A stretch of 64,000 bases of DNA from Marinilactibacillus kalidii (GCF_017599325.1 NZ_JAGFVM010000043.1:1-64000); one strand, 5' to 3'; shown: positions 53,701-61,604, numbered from the stretch's first letter. The notes: generated by a model from the sequence alone, not told the origin. Numbers and translations are program-made.

Positions 53701-54696
53701 ACTGGTTATATTGAAGTGATGATCGTGGGCTGAAACAGTAACCGTGTCACCTGCCCTTACTTCTTGTAGATCAGCAAAATGTTGGTACTGCTCAGTGTTG
53801 TGCAAAGCTACGAAATCAACTTCAATAACTGTCTCCGGTTCATCAATATGGCGATTTTTGAATTCAGCTTTCGCTGCTTCTCTGAGCATATTGTAAGCTT
53901 GCTCGATTGGAACGGCATCTTTATCCTCTTTAAGTTCTCCATCAGCAGCTTTAATATCTTGGTAGGAGACTTCTGCAATAATCGGATGGTCCGGATCTAT
54001 TCTCGGACTATCGACATATCGTTCTGGCAGCATTAATCCACCAGCACCAACAGGTTGAATCCTTGTGACGATTGTTGAGACATCAATCGTGGCATTGTAG
54101 CCTAATAAATCTTTTTTGTGCTCGATTTTGACGCCTCTGTCCACCCCCATCCGTTTAAGCATTTCGATTCTAAAGTTATTTCTAACTAACTCTCCTCCCC
54201 AACGGCTAAGAAAAGTATGATCTTTTCCATCGTCTAGAAGTGCTTCAATAGGATTGACACGCGCAAATTCTGTGGAAGCGATTGTATCGATATTAGAGCT
54301 TGCAATAAATTTGTGAGTATACTGTGTTTTGCTCAGTAATTGTTGAATGGCTGTATTTCCTGCTTGATTAACAATCTTTGTATCTTCAATCCAATTGTCC
54401 AAAAGATCATAAAAGATATGTCGCGCTTCTACATGGATAGAATCCAATGTTTTTTCTATACGATAGATCCGAAACAATTGTCTTTCCGTAAACGGGACTG
54501 GCGCTTGTACGATGTTTCTTTCTTTGATATGTTCAGCAAGTTCCGTCAATGCCGGTATTTCAAAAGAAATTTTGAATTGATCATTCAATTCCCAAATACC
54601 TTGTTGATTAAAAATGAGATTATCTAACAGACCCAATCCATTTTTTTGAAAGTCAGTTTCGTTTTTATCATGCAGTGTGATCAACGCCAACACCAC
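50701..54696 (-). CDS. Tail-associated lysin/fibre protein with pyocin knob and S74 chaperone
   Basis: 1331 aa (start GTG at 54696, or TTG at 54690/54684 behind AAAGGTGG). Residues about 20-390 match the Prophage_tail (Tal/gp18-like) baseplate domain. Residues 390-600 are coiled-coil-like repeats, about 620-760 a jelly-roll-like carbohydrate-binding region (NLVLKSGEKKKT ... SFDWSAAPED), about 840-935 a pyocin-knob-like domain (LPKWYFANKP, VPWDGYSGGV, TWLAWVQIADREY), then collagen-like/beta-helix sequence, and 1212-1331 a peptidase S74 intramolecular chaperone (SSRKLKTQIEE, QIGLIAEDS) with a C-terminal coiled coil. It probably decides which bacteria are bound. Confidence 0.9.
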   Translation of the reverse strand: MVLALITLHDKNETDFQKNGLGLLDNLIFNQQGIWELNDQFKISFEIPALTELAEHIKERNIVQAPVPFTERQLFRIYRIEKTLDSIHVEARHIFYDLLDNWIEDTKIVNQAGNTAIQQLLSKTQYTHKFIASSNIDTIASTEFARVNPIEALLDDGKDHTFLSRWGGELVRNNFRIEMLKRMGVDRGVKIEHKKDLLGYNATIDVSTIVTRIQPVGAGGLMLPERYVDSPRIDPDHPIIAEVSYQDIKAADGELKEDKDAVPIEQAYNMLREAAKAEFKNRHIDEPETVIEVDFVALHNTEQYQHFADLQEVRAGDTVTVSAHDHHFNITSRLIAFEFSLLKENQYTKTTLGNHVYDFTTSEPNVNDLRQRVEEAERTAVIASLAANGRNRNFFGSEDPKQLALDASVGDLYFREFGERKQMYRYTEVNGETYWTLVSDTENLDSVKKEVEETQNGLEEYKNDIDTSLVDLNTTIGSTFTSLDDTISDLNAISQKTQANVQKFQTTATDAFTAAKQSLSALTNIESNISSIKYDIDELTGTVALKASQTDLNTMTGKVKQHDLDISINAQGLKLKADQTSVNALSGRVTKLDSELIIQADMVKSKVSMAEVNGAIGNLEIGERNLVLKSGEKKKTNQYNFAQYIMSTPWEAGVDYYMIMKASASTTKSHIGAYANGGTFTLGSLVYDTKTDVWRGVLRTSQSTTMLQLFQFPNNSATMEVEWVKVVKGTKTSFDWSAAPEDMATASFVESEIKQTAENIKSTVSDLNGRVSNQEQTLDRFTKSLIDEKTGRLTKTEQTVEGLQNTVSGPSGLTSQFTQLNNAISLKVSSSDVTKAILDDKTIADTRNDNQLPKWYFANKPKQTVEEFKLRSVIGVPGSSTFGQLTTVVPWDGYSGGVIVQTFHSSDGTFQRKGNSSGSTWLAWVQIADREYVGSQISVLKDQINLRVTKGDMISQINIEAKKTLIESNQLILDANTVNITGKAFIPDAAISNISADKINTGRLDAGKISVINMDAESITSGTLRGGNMGINLNNSSIELRDPLTQNKLTLVQGRISFNNGTQGRNLLYHEEGLISKPYTSNSGTNNNSMLRLEGGGVGSYQYLQFSEGGTSGRQQRLEAVGDKMSVQVHPGGRFEVRAYGEAFADMKAYSYESHHSSGNWLKMVADRIEVPGDGRARNIYLKPNGTGIVSISDQNMKNFYNIRASTFLNSSSRKLKTQIEETSQNALDILNTLTIVEYNLKSDLEIGVDNRQIGLIAEDSLIVASKDGESIDTYRLLSYNTKAIQELSNLQEEFEKNIENKIFNYDSKIYQLEAKVTDLEQQIKELKGVV

Positions 54697-55370
54697 CTTT
54701 TGCTTACTTCAATTTTTGTCGTTTGGCCATCGATTGAAATTTTATTTTCTCCACTTTTCAATACTGGATATCGACCTTGCATATCGTTATCTTTACTGCT
54801 CATTAATTTATGCGCTTTTTTGATCATTCCATCTACAACGACATACTCTTTGACATCTTTGAAAATCATTTGATTGTCATTCAAGAGTACTCGACAGGTT
54901 CCTTCTCCATATACTTTTATACTCGTCTCTGCGTCTACTTTCGAGGGATTATCAATAATCGCTTCGCTCGTAACTTCTTCGATACCGGCATCTTCATATT
55001 CAAATGGATCCGTGATAATTTCCAGTTCAAAGTCGCACCATTCTTTTATATCATTATTTGCTGCATTAACAGTAAGAACGGATTGTGTGATGTTTCTATA
55101 CATCTCAGTATCCGACAAACGAACCTTTTTCTTCCCAATTAACCAGTTATTCATTTCTCGAAAAGTTGCTCTTACATCATCATCAATAAAGTTAAAGTGT
55201 AAGGTTAGTGGAACATTATCATAACCGTCAAATACAGTTAAGTTTCCATTTCTACCAGGAACTTCATAAACGAGATAACGCTCTTTCGCAACTGTCAGTT
55301 CAGGACGTTCCGCAAGTGTAATATTAAACTTTTTATTGATACTTTCTTCGTCAAATAATACTTCTAACAT
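54681..55370 (-). CDS. Distal tail protein Dit (Sipho_tail)
   Basis: 229 aa. The N-terminal half (VPGRNGNLTVFDGYDNVPLT) carries the Dit signature R-x-G-x-L and the tail of the protein is a beta galectin-like domain. Dit forms the hexameric hub at the tail tip on which Tal sits. It lies between the tape measure and Tal genes, as in siphophages, overlapping Tal by 16 nt and abutting the tape measure stop. Confidence 0.9.
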   Translation of the reverse strand: MLEVLFDEESINKKFNITLAERPELTVAKERYLVYEVPGRNGNLTVFDGYDNVPLTLHFNFIDDDVRATFREMNNWLIGKKKVRLSDTEMYRNITQSVLTVNAANNDIKEWCDFELEIITDPFEYEDAGIEEVTSEAIIDNPSKVDAETSIKVYGEGTCRVLLNDNQMIFKDVKEYVVVDGMIKKAHKLMSSKDNDMQGRYPVLKSGENKISIDGQTTKIEVSKRWCWR

Positions 55371-57775
55371 TATCTACGCCCCTTTGACTGCATTTTGTCT
55401 TTATATTTTTTACCAAATTCTCTATCCAATGGGTCTCGCATCACTTTAGCAATCGTATAGCCATCTACTTGGATATTGATTTCTTGCGATTGATTTTTTA
55501 GTTCTTGTATTGTTGCTAAAAGATTACCCATAATCGCTTCTAGCCCATTGCTTTGTGTTTTTCCTGCATCATCTTGGGTGCCCACCATTGAAGGTGTCAA
55601 GATTTGATTTCGAGCAATATCTGGTGAGAATCTCAGTCCAGCTGCAGCATAGTCTAATGATTTCTGCATCTCATCTGCATCCTGATCGATCCCAACCGCG
55701 ATACCTTGAGGAATAAATTTACCGACTTCATCACGGAAGACTCTTGAAGGAGAATGAATGCCAAAGAATCCTAAGACATTGTCTTTAAAACTACCTAATA
55801 AAGATTTTGCAGTATTCCAGAGTGCTCCACCAGCGTTTTTAAGTCCTCTACCAATACCGTCTATAATATTCTTTCCTACAGAAAGCCAATCAACGGCTTT
55901 GAACACTCTTGTAATCCCGTTCCAAACAGCGGGTAGTAGTGCCAATAAAGCTGGAATGGCTTGGATGATACCTGTTCCTAATCTGCCTAATAGTTCTATC
56001 CCTTTTTGAAGGATACTGGGGAGGTTTGCAGCGATTGCTTGAATCAGTGATACAAATACTGTAGCAATCATACCGGGGATCATAGGTAAGAGTGCAATTG
56101 CACCATCAATCAAAGCACCCAGTATTCTAGTCCCTCCTTCAATGATTTTCGGAAGATTAGAGAAAATCGCATTTACCAATACTGAAAATAATGTTAATGC
56201 TAATGGAATCAATTGCGGTAATGCCTGAACGATTCCATTAATCAAAGATACAAGAATACTGATTCCTTTTTCGATGATTATTGGTAAATTTTCTTGAATC
56301 ACCTGAGATAGTGTGGTGATTACTTGGGTAATCGTATCAACGATCAAACCCATATTAGAAAAAATACCATTTATCAAACCTTGGAGTAATGAGAGACCGG
56401 CTTCAAGTAGCATCGGTAATGCTAGAATAATACCTTGTAGTAACGCCCCCACTATCGGAATCATGGCTTCCATAATTCTTGGTAGACTTGCGGCCACGCC
56501 TTCAAGTAGCATACTGATTATGTCCATTCCACCTTGTAAGAGTAACGGTAGGTTGACGGCGATTGCCTCAAGCAAACTGACAAGTAAATTTGTTCCTAAA
56601 AGCATAAACTGTGGAAGCATTTCCTCTGCACCAGTAATCAATTGTTGTATGATTTGAGGCCCTTTTTCCGTAACAAGTACTAATAATTGATCTAAAGTTT
56701 CACCATACGTCGCTTGGAGTAGACCCAATCCCAAAATAATACCTGCCAAAAGGACTCCTGGGCCTATCAAGCTCAGCGCTACTCCCATGACACTCATCAA
56801 TCCTTGGATTGTTTGCCCTACTACTCCAGAAACAACTGAGGTTCCTTGAGACAATATTGTCTGTGCGCCCGTTCCGATTTTTTCAAAAGAAGGTAATAGA
56901 CCTTTTAGTTTTTCAGAAGATTTACCAATCATTCCAAAAAAGCCTTCTCCGTTTATACTTCCTAACTTTGATTGAAAAGTAGTTATACCTGTTGAAATTG
57001 ATTCAAGTGGTCCACTCATCTTCTCTTTTAAAGAAGTTCCAAATTCTTGAAATCGGCCTTTAGCGTTGTCAAGCACTCCTGTTATTCCTTGAACGGGTCC
57101 ACTCATTTTTTCTTTTATAGACGTTCCGAATTCTTGAAACCGAGCTTTAGTGCTATCAAGCACTGCTGTGATCCGTTTCTTTGCTGATTCTGGGATTAAG
57201 CCGGCGAAGATTTCTCCACTACCTTGCGTTATATTTTTCAATCCCCCAGTGAGCTTTTTAAATTCATTGATCGAACCCGTTGTTAACCCAGCGATACTTT
57301 TAGAAGCCTTATCGGAAAAGGTCTTAAAATCATTGGGTATATCAGAAAGTTTGTTGCTTAAGTTCGCTGAACCTTGTACTACTTTTTCAAAAAAGCTAGA
57401 TATACCTGAAGTTTTTTCAGCCAATGCTCCAATGGTATTGCCGAATTCACTAATTTTACCCATATGTTGTGTCAAGGTATTTATCGTACTGCTTGCTTCG
57501 CTTGATTCTGAATTGATTGAAGACACGAAGGCCTCAAATCCTTCTCCAGCTGCCGAGCTGTTGATCAAGGCTTCTGAAAAAGCTAACACTGAATTCACTG
57601 TTTCTCCACTAAGTGCGTTGCTAAAATTTGTAGCTGCTTTTCCTATATTACTTAAGCTTTTAGAAATGGTATTGTCTGCTTCAACGAATGCCTTTTTCAT
57701 TTTTTCGGTAGATTTAGAAGCAGATTGTTCATCTGCTCCTAACTTATCCAGCCATCCTAATATATTAACTGCCAA
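55370..57775 (-). CDS. Tape measure protein
   Basis: About 801 aa from the TTG at 57775, which follows GGAGGTG at ideal spacing; the in-frame ATG at 57790 is part of that site. N-terminal helical region (1-220), a tandem duplicated segment of about 28 residues (ARFQEFGTSIKEKMSGP and GRFQEFGTSLKEKMSGP, DNA about 57005-57165), a long hydrophobic region with recurring LLLQGG/ILPLLLEAG-like repeats (about 320-620), and the C-terminal FGIHSPSRVFRDEVGKFIPQ typical of siphophage tape measures. It sets tail length; about 120 nm if 1.5 angstrom per residue applies. Confidence 0.93.
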   Translation of the reverse strand: MAVNILGWLDKLGADEQSASKSTEKMKKAFVEADNTISKSLSNIGKAATNFSNALSGETVNSVLAFSEALINSSAAGEGFEAFVSSINSESSEASSTINTLTQHMGKISEFGNTIGALAEKTSGISSFFEKVVQGSANLSNKLSDIPNDFKTFSDKASKSIAGLTTGSINEFKKLTGGLKNITQGSGEIFAGLIPESAKKRITAVLDSTKARFQEFGTSIKEKMSGPVQGITGVLDNAKGRFQEFGTSLKEKMSGPLESISTGITTFQSKLGSINGEGFFGMIGKSSEKLKGLLPSFEKIGTGAQTILSQGTSVVSGVVGQTIQGLMSVMGVALSLIGPGVLLAGIILGLGLLQATYGETLDQLLVLVTEKGPQIIQQLITGAEEMLPQFMLLGTNLLVSLLEAIAVNLPLLLQGGMDIISMLLEGVAASLPRIMEAMIPIVGALLQGIILALPMLLEAGLSLLQGLINGIFSNMGLIVDTITQVITTLSQVIQENLPIIIEKGISILVSLINGIVQALPQLIPLALTLFSVLVNAIFSNLPKIIEGGTRILGALIDGAIALLPMIPGMIATVFVSLIQAIAANLPSILQKGIELLGRLGTGIIQAIPALLALLPAVWNGITRVFKAVDWLSVGKNIIDGIGRGLKNAGGALWNTAKSLLGSFKDNVLGFFGIHSPSRVFRDEVGKFIPQGIAVGIDQDADEMQKSLDYAAAGLRFSPDIARNQILTPSMVGTQDDAGKTQSNGLEAIMGNLLATIQELKNQSQEINIQVDGYTIAKVMRDPLDREFGKKYKDKMQSKGRR

Positions 57776-58058
57776 AATGTTCACCTCCATCTATTTTTTT
57801 TAGTTTTTCTAAAGCTCTATTTTTTGCTAATTGAGCTTCACTTTCCAGTTGTTCTTTTGTTTTAGATTTTTCAATTGATTTTGCCATAATTTGTTCCTTG
57901 AATTCTTCAAAGTTACCTTCCCTTAGGGGATTACTCATCCAAATTTCCAATAATTCATCATTATTTGTATTTTCAACCAAATCGACTATGAAAGATGGAA
58001 GCTCTTTAAATCTTAAAGAATGTAACAAGTAGCCGACATCGTTGTACCTTTTGAACAA
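57765..58058 (-). CDS. Tail assembly chaperone, frameshift extension (gpGT-like C-terminal part)
   Basis: 97 codons after a TTG, but the frame is open well upstream through the end of the preceding gene and there is no ribosome site, so it is probably translated as a -1 frameshift extension of the upstream chaperone. Helical, charged C-terminus (KTKEQLESEAQLAKNRALEK). In lambda-like and Gram-positive phages the fused product recruits tail tube subunits to the tape measure. Position just before the tape measure gene supports this. Confidence 0.85.
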   Translation of the reverse strand: MFKRYNDVGYLLHSLRFKELPSFIVDLVENTNNDELLEIWMSNPLREGNFEEFKEQIMAKSIEKSKTKEQLESEAQLAKNRALEKLKKIDGGEHFGS

Positions 58059-58081
58059 GAGATCTCTAAACTTGTTAAGTC

Positions 58082-58477
58082 CTATGCGATCAATTCCGAT
58101 AGCGACTTGTATAATTCCTTCAAGTCGGGATGTTTGAAAAAATCTTTTAATAGACCTACATATCTTTTAAGTGGTAATGTCTCAATTTCTTCTACCGTAG
58201 TCCCTGTCAGTTCGGCTAAAAATACATTGATATCTTTTTTAGCCTTTGGAATTCTTTTAATAGCGAGTTTTGAAATTTCTAATAGAATTTCAAATCCTAC
58301 TTCTCTATTTTCAACTTTGTCTTCTCCATTTGACTTCAATGAGTCTAAAATTTCTTGCTTTTTTTGCCCCGATAATAGGCTTTGAACAGGATCGATAAGA
58401 TCCAATTTATTGACCAATTCGAGTACGACAAAAACGTCGTCCCCTCTTAATTCTCTAAGTGTTAAAGTAGCTTCCAT
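58082..58477 (-). CDS. Tail assembly chaperone (gpG-like)
   Basis: 131 aa, acidic and helical, beginning MEATLTLRELRGDDVFVV. Size, position between the tail tube and tape measure genes, and the slippery TTTTTTC at its codons FF (58142-58136) identify it as the short form of the tail chaperone. Unshifted translation stops at 58082. A frameshifted product would be about 237 aa. Confidence 0.87.
   Translation of the reverse strand: MEATLTLRELRGDDVFVVLELVNKLDLIDPVQSLLSGQKKQEILDSLKSNGEDKVENREVGFEILLEISKLAIKRIPKAKKDINVFLAELTGTTVEEIETLPLKRYVGLLKDFFKHPDLKELYKSLSELIA
58136..58142 (-). promoter_or_regulatory. Programmed -1 frameshift heptamer T TTT TTC
   Basis: In the chaperone frame GAT TTT TTC AAA the heptamer T-TTT-TTC lies in X-XXY-YYZ register. 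After a -1 slip the frame is open through 57765, joining both chaperone ORFs. Confidence 0.8.
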
Positions 58478-58520
58478 TTACATTCATTCTCCTTTTTAAT
58501 CGTTAATTGTATTTTTCTAT

Positions 58521-59126
58521 TTAAATTTCGTTGGTTTGAGGTAATAAGATACGAACAGGTAATAATGATTCGCCTACTTTTTCAGGATTAGTTCGAGCAG
58601 AAAATGTCATCGTCATCGTATTATCGTTATTATCTTGTGGTTCAAATTCTAGACCTGAAGTACAGATAGCATAATCAAAGATAACAATGATTGGTAATTC
58701 AGATTTCCCATACGTACCAATATACGCAAGGTTTTTAATATAAGCACTCTCTTCAATTCTTGCATTAGGTCTGATTACGTCATATCCAACTGGGAATTCT
58801 AACCCGTCTGATGCTTCGTAGCTGGCCATTAGTGCAGCTTGAATATTTCCTCTCGTAAATTCAAGAATATTTAATTCAATCGTTCCTTCAGTTGCTTCGA
58901 TAACGTCACCACCTACAACTGGTGTAGCCGTTACACCATCAATTTCCATATGTCTTAATGTGTTGACCAAAGATAAACTTGATCCACCACTGGATGCGCC
59001 GAATTCTTCGTATGTCCATTCGTTTTCAGCGTCCCACTCTAAGTTTCTTACTACTGCACCTGCATTTAAAAGAAAATGGTTATTTGATTTGTCAGTATAT
59101 CCGTTTTTTGGTAATTTGCTTGTCAT
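58521..59126 (-). CDS. Major tail tube protein
   Basis: 201 aa, beta-rich. It begins MTSKLPKNGYTDKSNNHFLL and includes TPVVGGDVIEATEGTIEL and MTMTFSARTNPEKVGE, consistent with a phage tail tube subunit. Located after the tail completion genes and before the tail chaperones, exactly where siphophage tube proteins lie. It corresponds in position to LmaA (antigen A) of the Listeria monocin locus. Hexamers would stack to form the tail. Confidence 0.82.
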   Translation of the reverse strand: MTSKLPKNGYTDKSNNHFLLNAGAVVRNLEWDAENEWTYEEFGASSGGSSLSLVNTLRHMEIDGVTATPVVGGDVIEATEGTIELNILEFTRGNIQAALMASYEASDGLEFPVGYDVIRPNARIEESAYIKNLAYIGTYGKSELPIIVIFDYAICTSGLEFEPQDNNDNTMTMTFSARTNPEKVGESLLPVRILLPQTNEI

Positions 59127-59142
59127 TTTTATTAGCTCCCTT

Positions 59143-59523
59143 TTAGTTGATTCTTCCTTTTATTTTGACTGATTTTTTTCTAAAGTCTGTTTGTGTTCTT
59201 TTTTCATGTTCTAAGATAATTGAATCCAGTTGGACTAGTGTCGTTGATTTTTCTAGTTCCAAGGTTCTATCATCTATCAATTTGATTAACTTACTTGTAA
59301 TCAATTCACTTCTCTCATAACCAAGTTTCTTATCATCAAACACTTCTACATCTATTTCTATATTCTTTTTATAGATTTGATCAGAGTAAATGGCATAAGA
59401 GAAAACTAAATACGGATAGATTTCTTCTGTTCTAGTATTCTCAAGATAAAATACTTCTGAAATTGCTTCTTGAAATAATGTGTTCAATGAATGGATCAGG
59501 TCCACTGTATTAAGTGTTATCAT
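59143..59523 (-). CDS. Tail terminator/completion-like protein
   Basis: 126 aa from the ATG at 59523 (GAGGTGG upstream; an in-frame TTG at 59544 is less likely). Size and an alpha/beta pattern with FSYAIYSDQIYKKNIEIDVE followed by a helix fit the tail-completion (gpU/Ne1-like) proteins. It overlaps the upstream gene by 14 nt and precedes the tube gene. It would cap the tail end away from the tip; in a capsid-less particle that end would remain closed. Corresponds in position to LmaB. Confidence 0.65.
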   Translation of the reverse strand: MITLNTVDLIHSLNTLFQEAISEVFYLENTRTEEIYPYLVFSYAIYSDQIYKKNIEIDVEVFDDKKLGYERSELITSKLIKLIDDRTLELEKSTTLVQLDSIILEHEKRTQTDFRKKSVKIKGRIN

Positions 59524-59884
59524 AAATTGTTCTAACCACCTCAATAATGTTTCTCTCAGGTTGATTTAATCGACTCTCGCTAAATTGTTCGGGATAGGCT
59601 GTTTTAAAAGCAGCTATTTCTTTATCCCATTCACTAGCTTTTTCTTCTTTGAAAGTACGTGTGTTTCTCAATTTGTACAGTACGTATTCACTATCTCTTA
59701 CACCTGCTTGAGAAAGTTTTTTTAATAAGCCATTCTCATTTTGTATTGCTTTTACTCTCTTTGATAATGCATTGTACTTTTCTTTGGGTACTGCATGACT
59801 AGGATAGGTCTTCTTGATTTCTTCTAGTATTAAATCAATATTTGATACGTTATAATCAGTTAAGATTTCTTCAATCCATTTCAT
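59510..59884 (-). CDS. Phage structural protein, scaffold (GP20)-like pattern
   Basis: 124 aa, helical. Segments IKKTYPSHAVPKEKYNALSK and LKKLSQAGVRDSEYVLYKLR, then EIAAFKTAYPEQF, recall the order of motifs in phage minor structural GP20 (scaffold) proteins, but shorter. First gene of the tail operon, corresponding in position to LmaC of Listeria. A scaffold with no capsid to build would be odd, so it may have been reused for tail assembly. Assignment is tentative. Confidence 0.5.
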   Translation of the reverse strand: MKWIEEILTDYNVSNIDLILEEIKKTYPSHAVPKEKYNALSKRVKAIQNENGLLKKLSQAGVRDSEYVLYKLRNTRTFKEEKASEWDKEIAAFKTAYPEQFSESRLNQPERNIIEVVRTIYDNT

Positions 59885-60263
59885 CCGCTTACTCCTTTTA
59901 CCTTTAATCGTTCACCTTATAAGGTCGGTTCCTATTTACGATCCCTCTTATACTTAGGGCTAAGTACGGTATCCTTTTATCGTCTTGATCCAGGACTAAA
60001 CAAATAGTGTTTTGTAACTTGTAAACCAAGTCTAACATTTATTCACTTTTAAAAAGTAAGGTTAAAGTAGTGGGTTCTTATTTTATGATTCCACCGAAAC
60101 TGTAACTATTCAAACTTCCCCCACATCACTCAAATGTCATCTTAAATACCACAATATAATATTAACATGGTTTTTTCGTTCAAAAGTAAGGTGTTAGTAA
60201 TGTGTTAATTTAAAACTTAATAGTTGCGCTTCATTTTCATGCTTTACAACGCCTTCTTTCTAT
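59885..60263. other. Leader region of the tail operon
   Basis: 380 bp without an ORF on either strand that I can support. An AT-rich segment (about 60150-60170, TTAATATTATATTG on the minus strand) could be a -10 region for the tail operon, probably activator-dependent because no clear -35 is present. Confidence 0.4.
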
Positions 60264-60683
60264 TCAAGTACGAATATCTACCATCCACGCTAACCGATTA
60301 GCTAATTCTTCTAACAGTTGTTTTCTAATAGCCATACACCATTTTTCGTGATAGCCAATTTCTTCAGAAATTTCTAACCAACTTGCTCTTTCCTTTTTCA
60401 AATATCGAAGTTCAATCAATTTATAATGAATCGGTTCTTGTTCTTCTAAAAAAAAGCCAATAGTCGCTTTTTGTCTTTTCATACGAATGAGTTCTCTATC
60501 GGTTTCCCACTTGATTACGAGATTCTCGGTTTGACTTTCTCTTTTTTTACTACTTTGTACTTTCTCTGTTCCGTACGCATATTGAGAAGAATATTCTAAT
60601 GCAAGTTTTCTTTCTTCAATTTGGTGATCTATGCTGGCGTACTCTTGCAGTTTTTGTTCTACCCAACCATATATACCTTTCAT
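60264..60683 (-). CDS. ArpU-like late transcription regulator
   Basis: 139 aa. An N-terminal coiled segment precedes a sigma-region-4-like helix-turn-helix near the C-terminus (LIELRYLKKERASWLEISEE and GYHEKWCMAIRKQLLEELA). This is the pattern of ArpU/RinA-type activators that switch on phage late genes. ATG at 60683 follows AAAGGAG. It is transcribed away from the repressor gene and lies between repressor and tail genes, consistent with an activator that is derepressed first. Corresponds in position to LmaD. Confidence 0.8.
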   Translation of the reverse strand: MKGIYGWVEQKLQEYASIDHQIEERKLALEYSSQYAYGTEKVQSSKKRESQTENLVIKWETDRELIRMKRQKATIGFFLEEQEPIHYKLIELRYLKKERASWLEISEEIGYHEKWCMAIRKQLLEELANRLAWMVDIRT

Positions 60684-60767
60684 TCAACTTTTTCTCCTTT
60701 CATCAACCAGCAATTGCTCGGATCAAACTTAACTTGATAGTAATTTGAATAATCATCAATACGTTTT

Positions 60768-60936
60768 ACCGATTAAACCGGTATTCAGTTTAAATTTTTT
60801 TCTCTTTTCATTTTTCTATATCAGTTTCAAAACAACCTTACGAGATTAAACACATGATATACCGTTTATTCCGGTTAGTCAAATATATTTACTAATTTTT
60901 TTGATTATTTATTTTATTTTTTACGTTTTTTCCGGT
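60768..60936. promoter_or_regulatory. Three repressor operators in the divergent control region
   Basis: ACCG-N7-CGGT occurs perfectly at 60768-60782 and 60861-60875, and as a half-degenerate copy (TACG-N7-CGGT) at 60922-60936, which overlaps the TATTAT -10 of the repressor gene. The spacing and position fit a cI-like switch with autoregulation. Confidence 0.7.
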
Positions 60937-60972
60937 ATTATATACTTAACCTACACTTAAGGAGTACTTTCT

Positions 60973-61590
60973 ATGGATATCAAAATAATCTTTTCAAAAA
61001 ATCTAAATATGCTTATCAATAAAAAAAAGGTATCCGTAGCGGATGTGGCTAGGGATACTGGCATTGCTTATCAGACTGTCAGTGATTGGAGAAATGGAAA
61101 GTCTATGGCACGTAGCGGTGGTTTGCAGAAGCTTGCTGAATATTTTTCGGTTAATGTCTCAGATCTTACTTCTGATAAACCTAGTAATATCGTACCTGTT
61201 ACTGAACTTGTCAAAATTCCTATCTTAGGGATCATTGCTTGTGGTGATCCTATTACTGCGATAGAAAATATTGCAGAATACCGTTCAGTGCCCAAAGAAA
61301 ATCTTCCTTCAGGAGACCTCTTCTTTTTAGAAGCTGCTGGAGATAGTATGGAACCTAAAATCCCCAATGGTGCTTATGTCCTTTGTCGTAAACAAGAAGA
61401 AGTTGAAAATGGTGAAATTGCTGCCGTTTTGGTAAATGGCGAAGAAGAAACCACATTGAAGAAAGTGATCAAACAAGGAGAAACTGTCTTACTTCAGGCC
61501 ATCAACGAGAAGTATGCTCCCTATGTCGTTACAAAAGAAAATCCAGCAAGAATCGTTGGGAAAGCAATCAAAGTAGAAATTGAATTATAA
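60973..61590 (+). CDS. cI-like repressor with S24 (LexA-type) autocleavage domain
   Basis: 205 aa. N-terminal HTH_3 domain (about 5-65: VADVARDTGIAYQTVSDWRN) and C-terminal S24 domain with cleavage site C90-G91 (IIACGDP), catalytic S125 (AAGDSMEP) and K163 (TTLKK). RecA-stimulated self-cleavage would make the tail-lysis cluster SOS-inducible. It reads rightwards, away from the cluster, with operators between. Ribosome site AAGGAG. Confidence 0.92.
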   Translation: MDIKIIFSKNLNMLINKKKVSVADVARDTGIAYQTVSDWRNGKSMARSGGLQKLAEYFSVNVSDLTSDKPSNIVPVTELVKIPILGIIACGDPITAIENIAEYRSVPKENLPSGDLFFLEAAGDSMEPKIPNGAYVLCRKQEEVENGEIAAVLVNGEEETTLKKVIKQGETVLLQAINEKYAPYVVTKENPARIVGKAIKVEIEL

Positions 61591-61604
61591 CGACTCCAAA
61601 AACT

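Noticed and set aside
41252-61590. A single complete prophage
   Set aside because: No integrase, replication, terminase, portal or capsid gene is present, and the att-like repeats bound only the first 4.6 kb.
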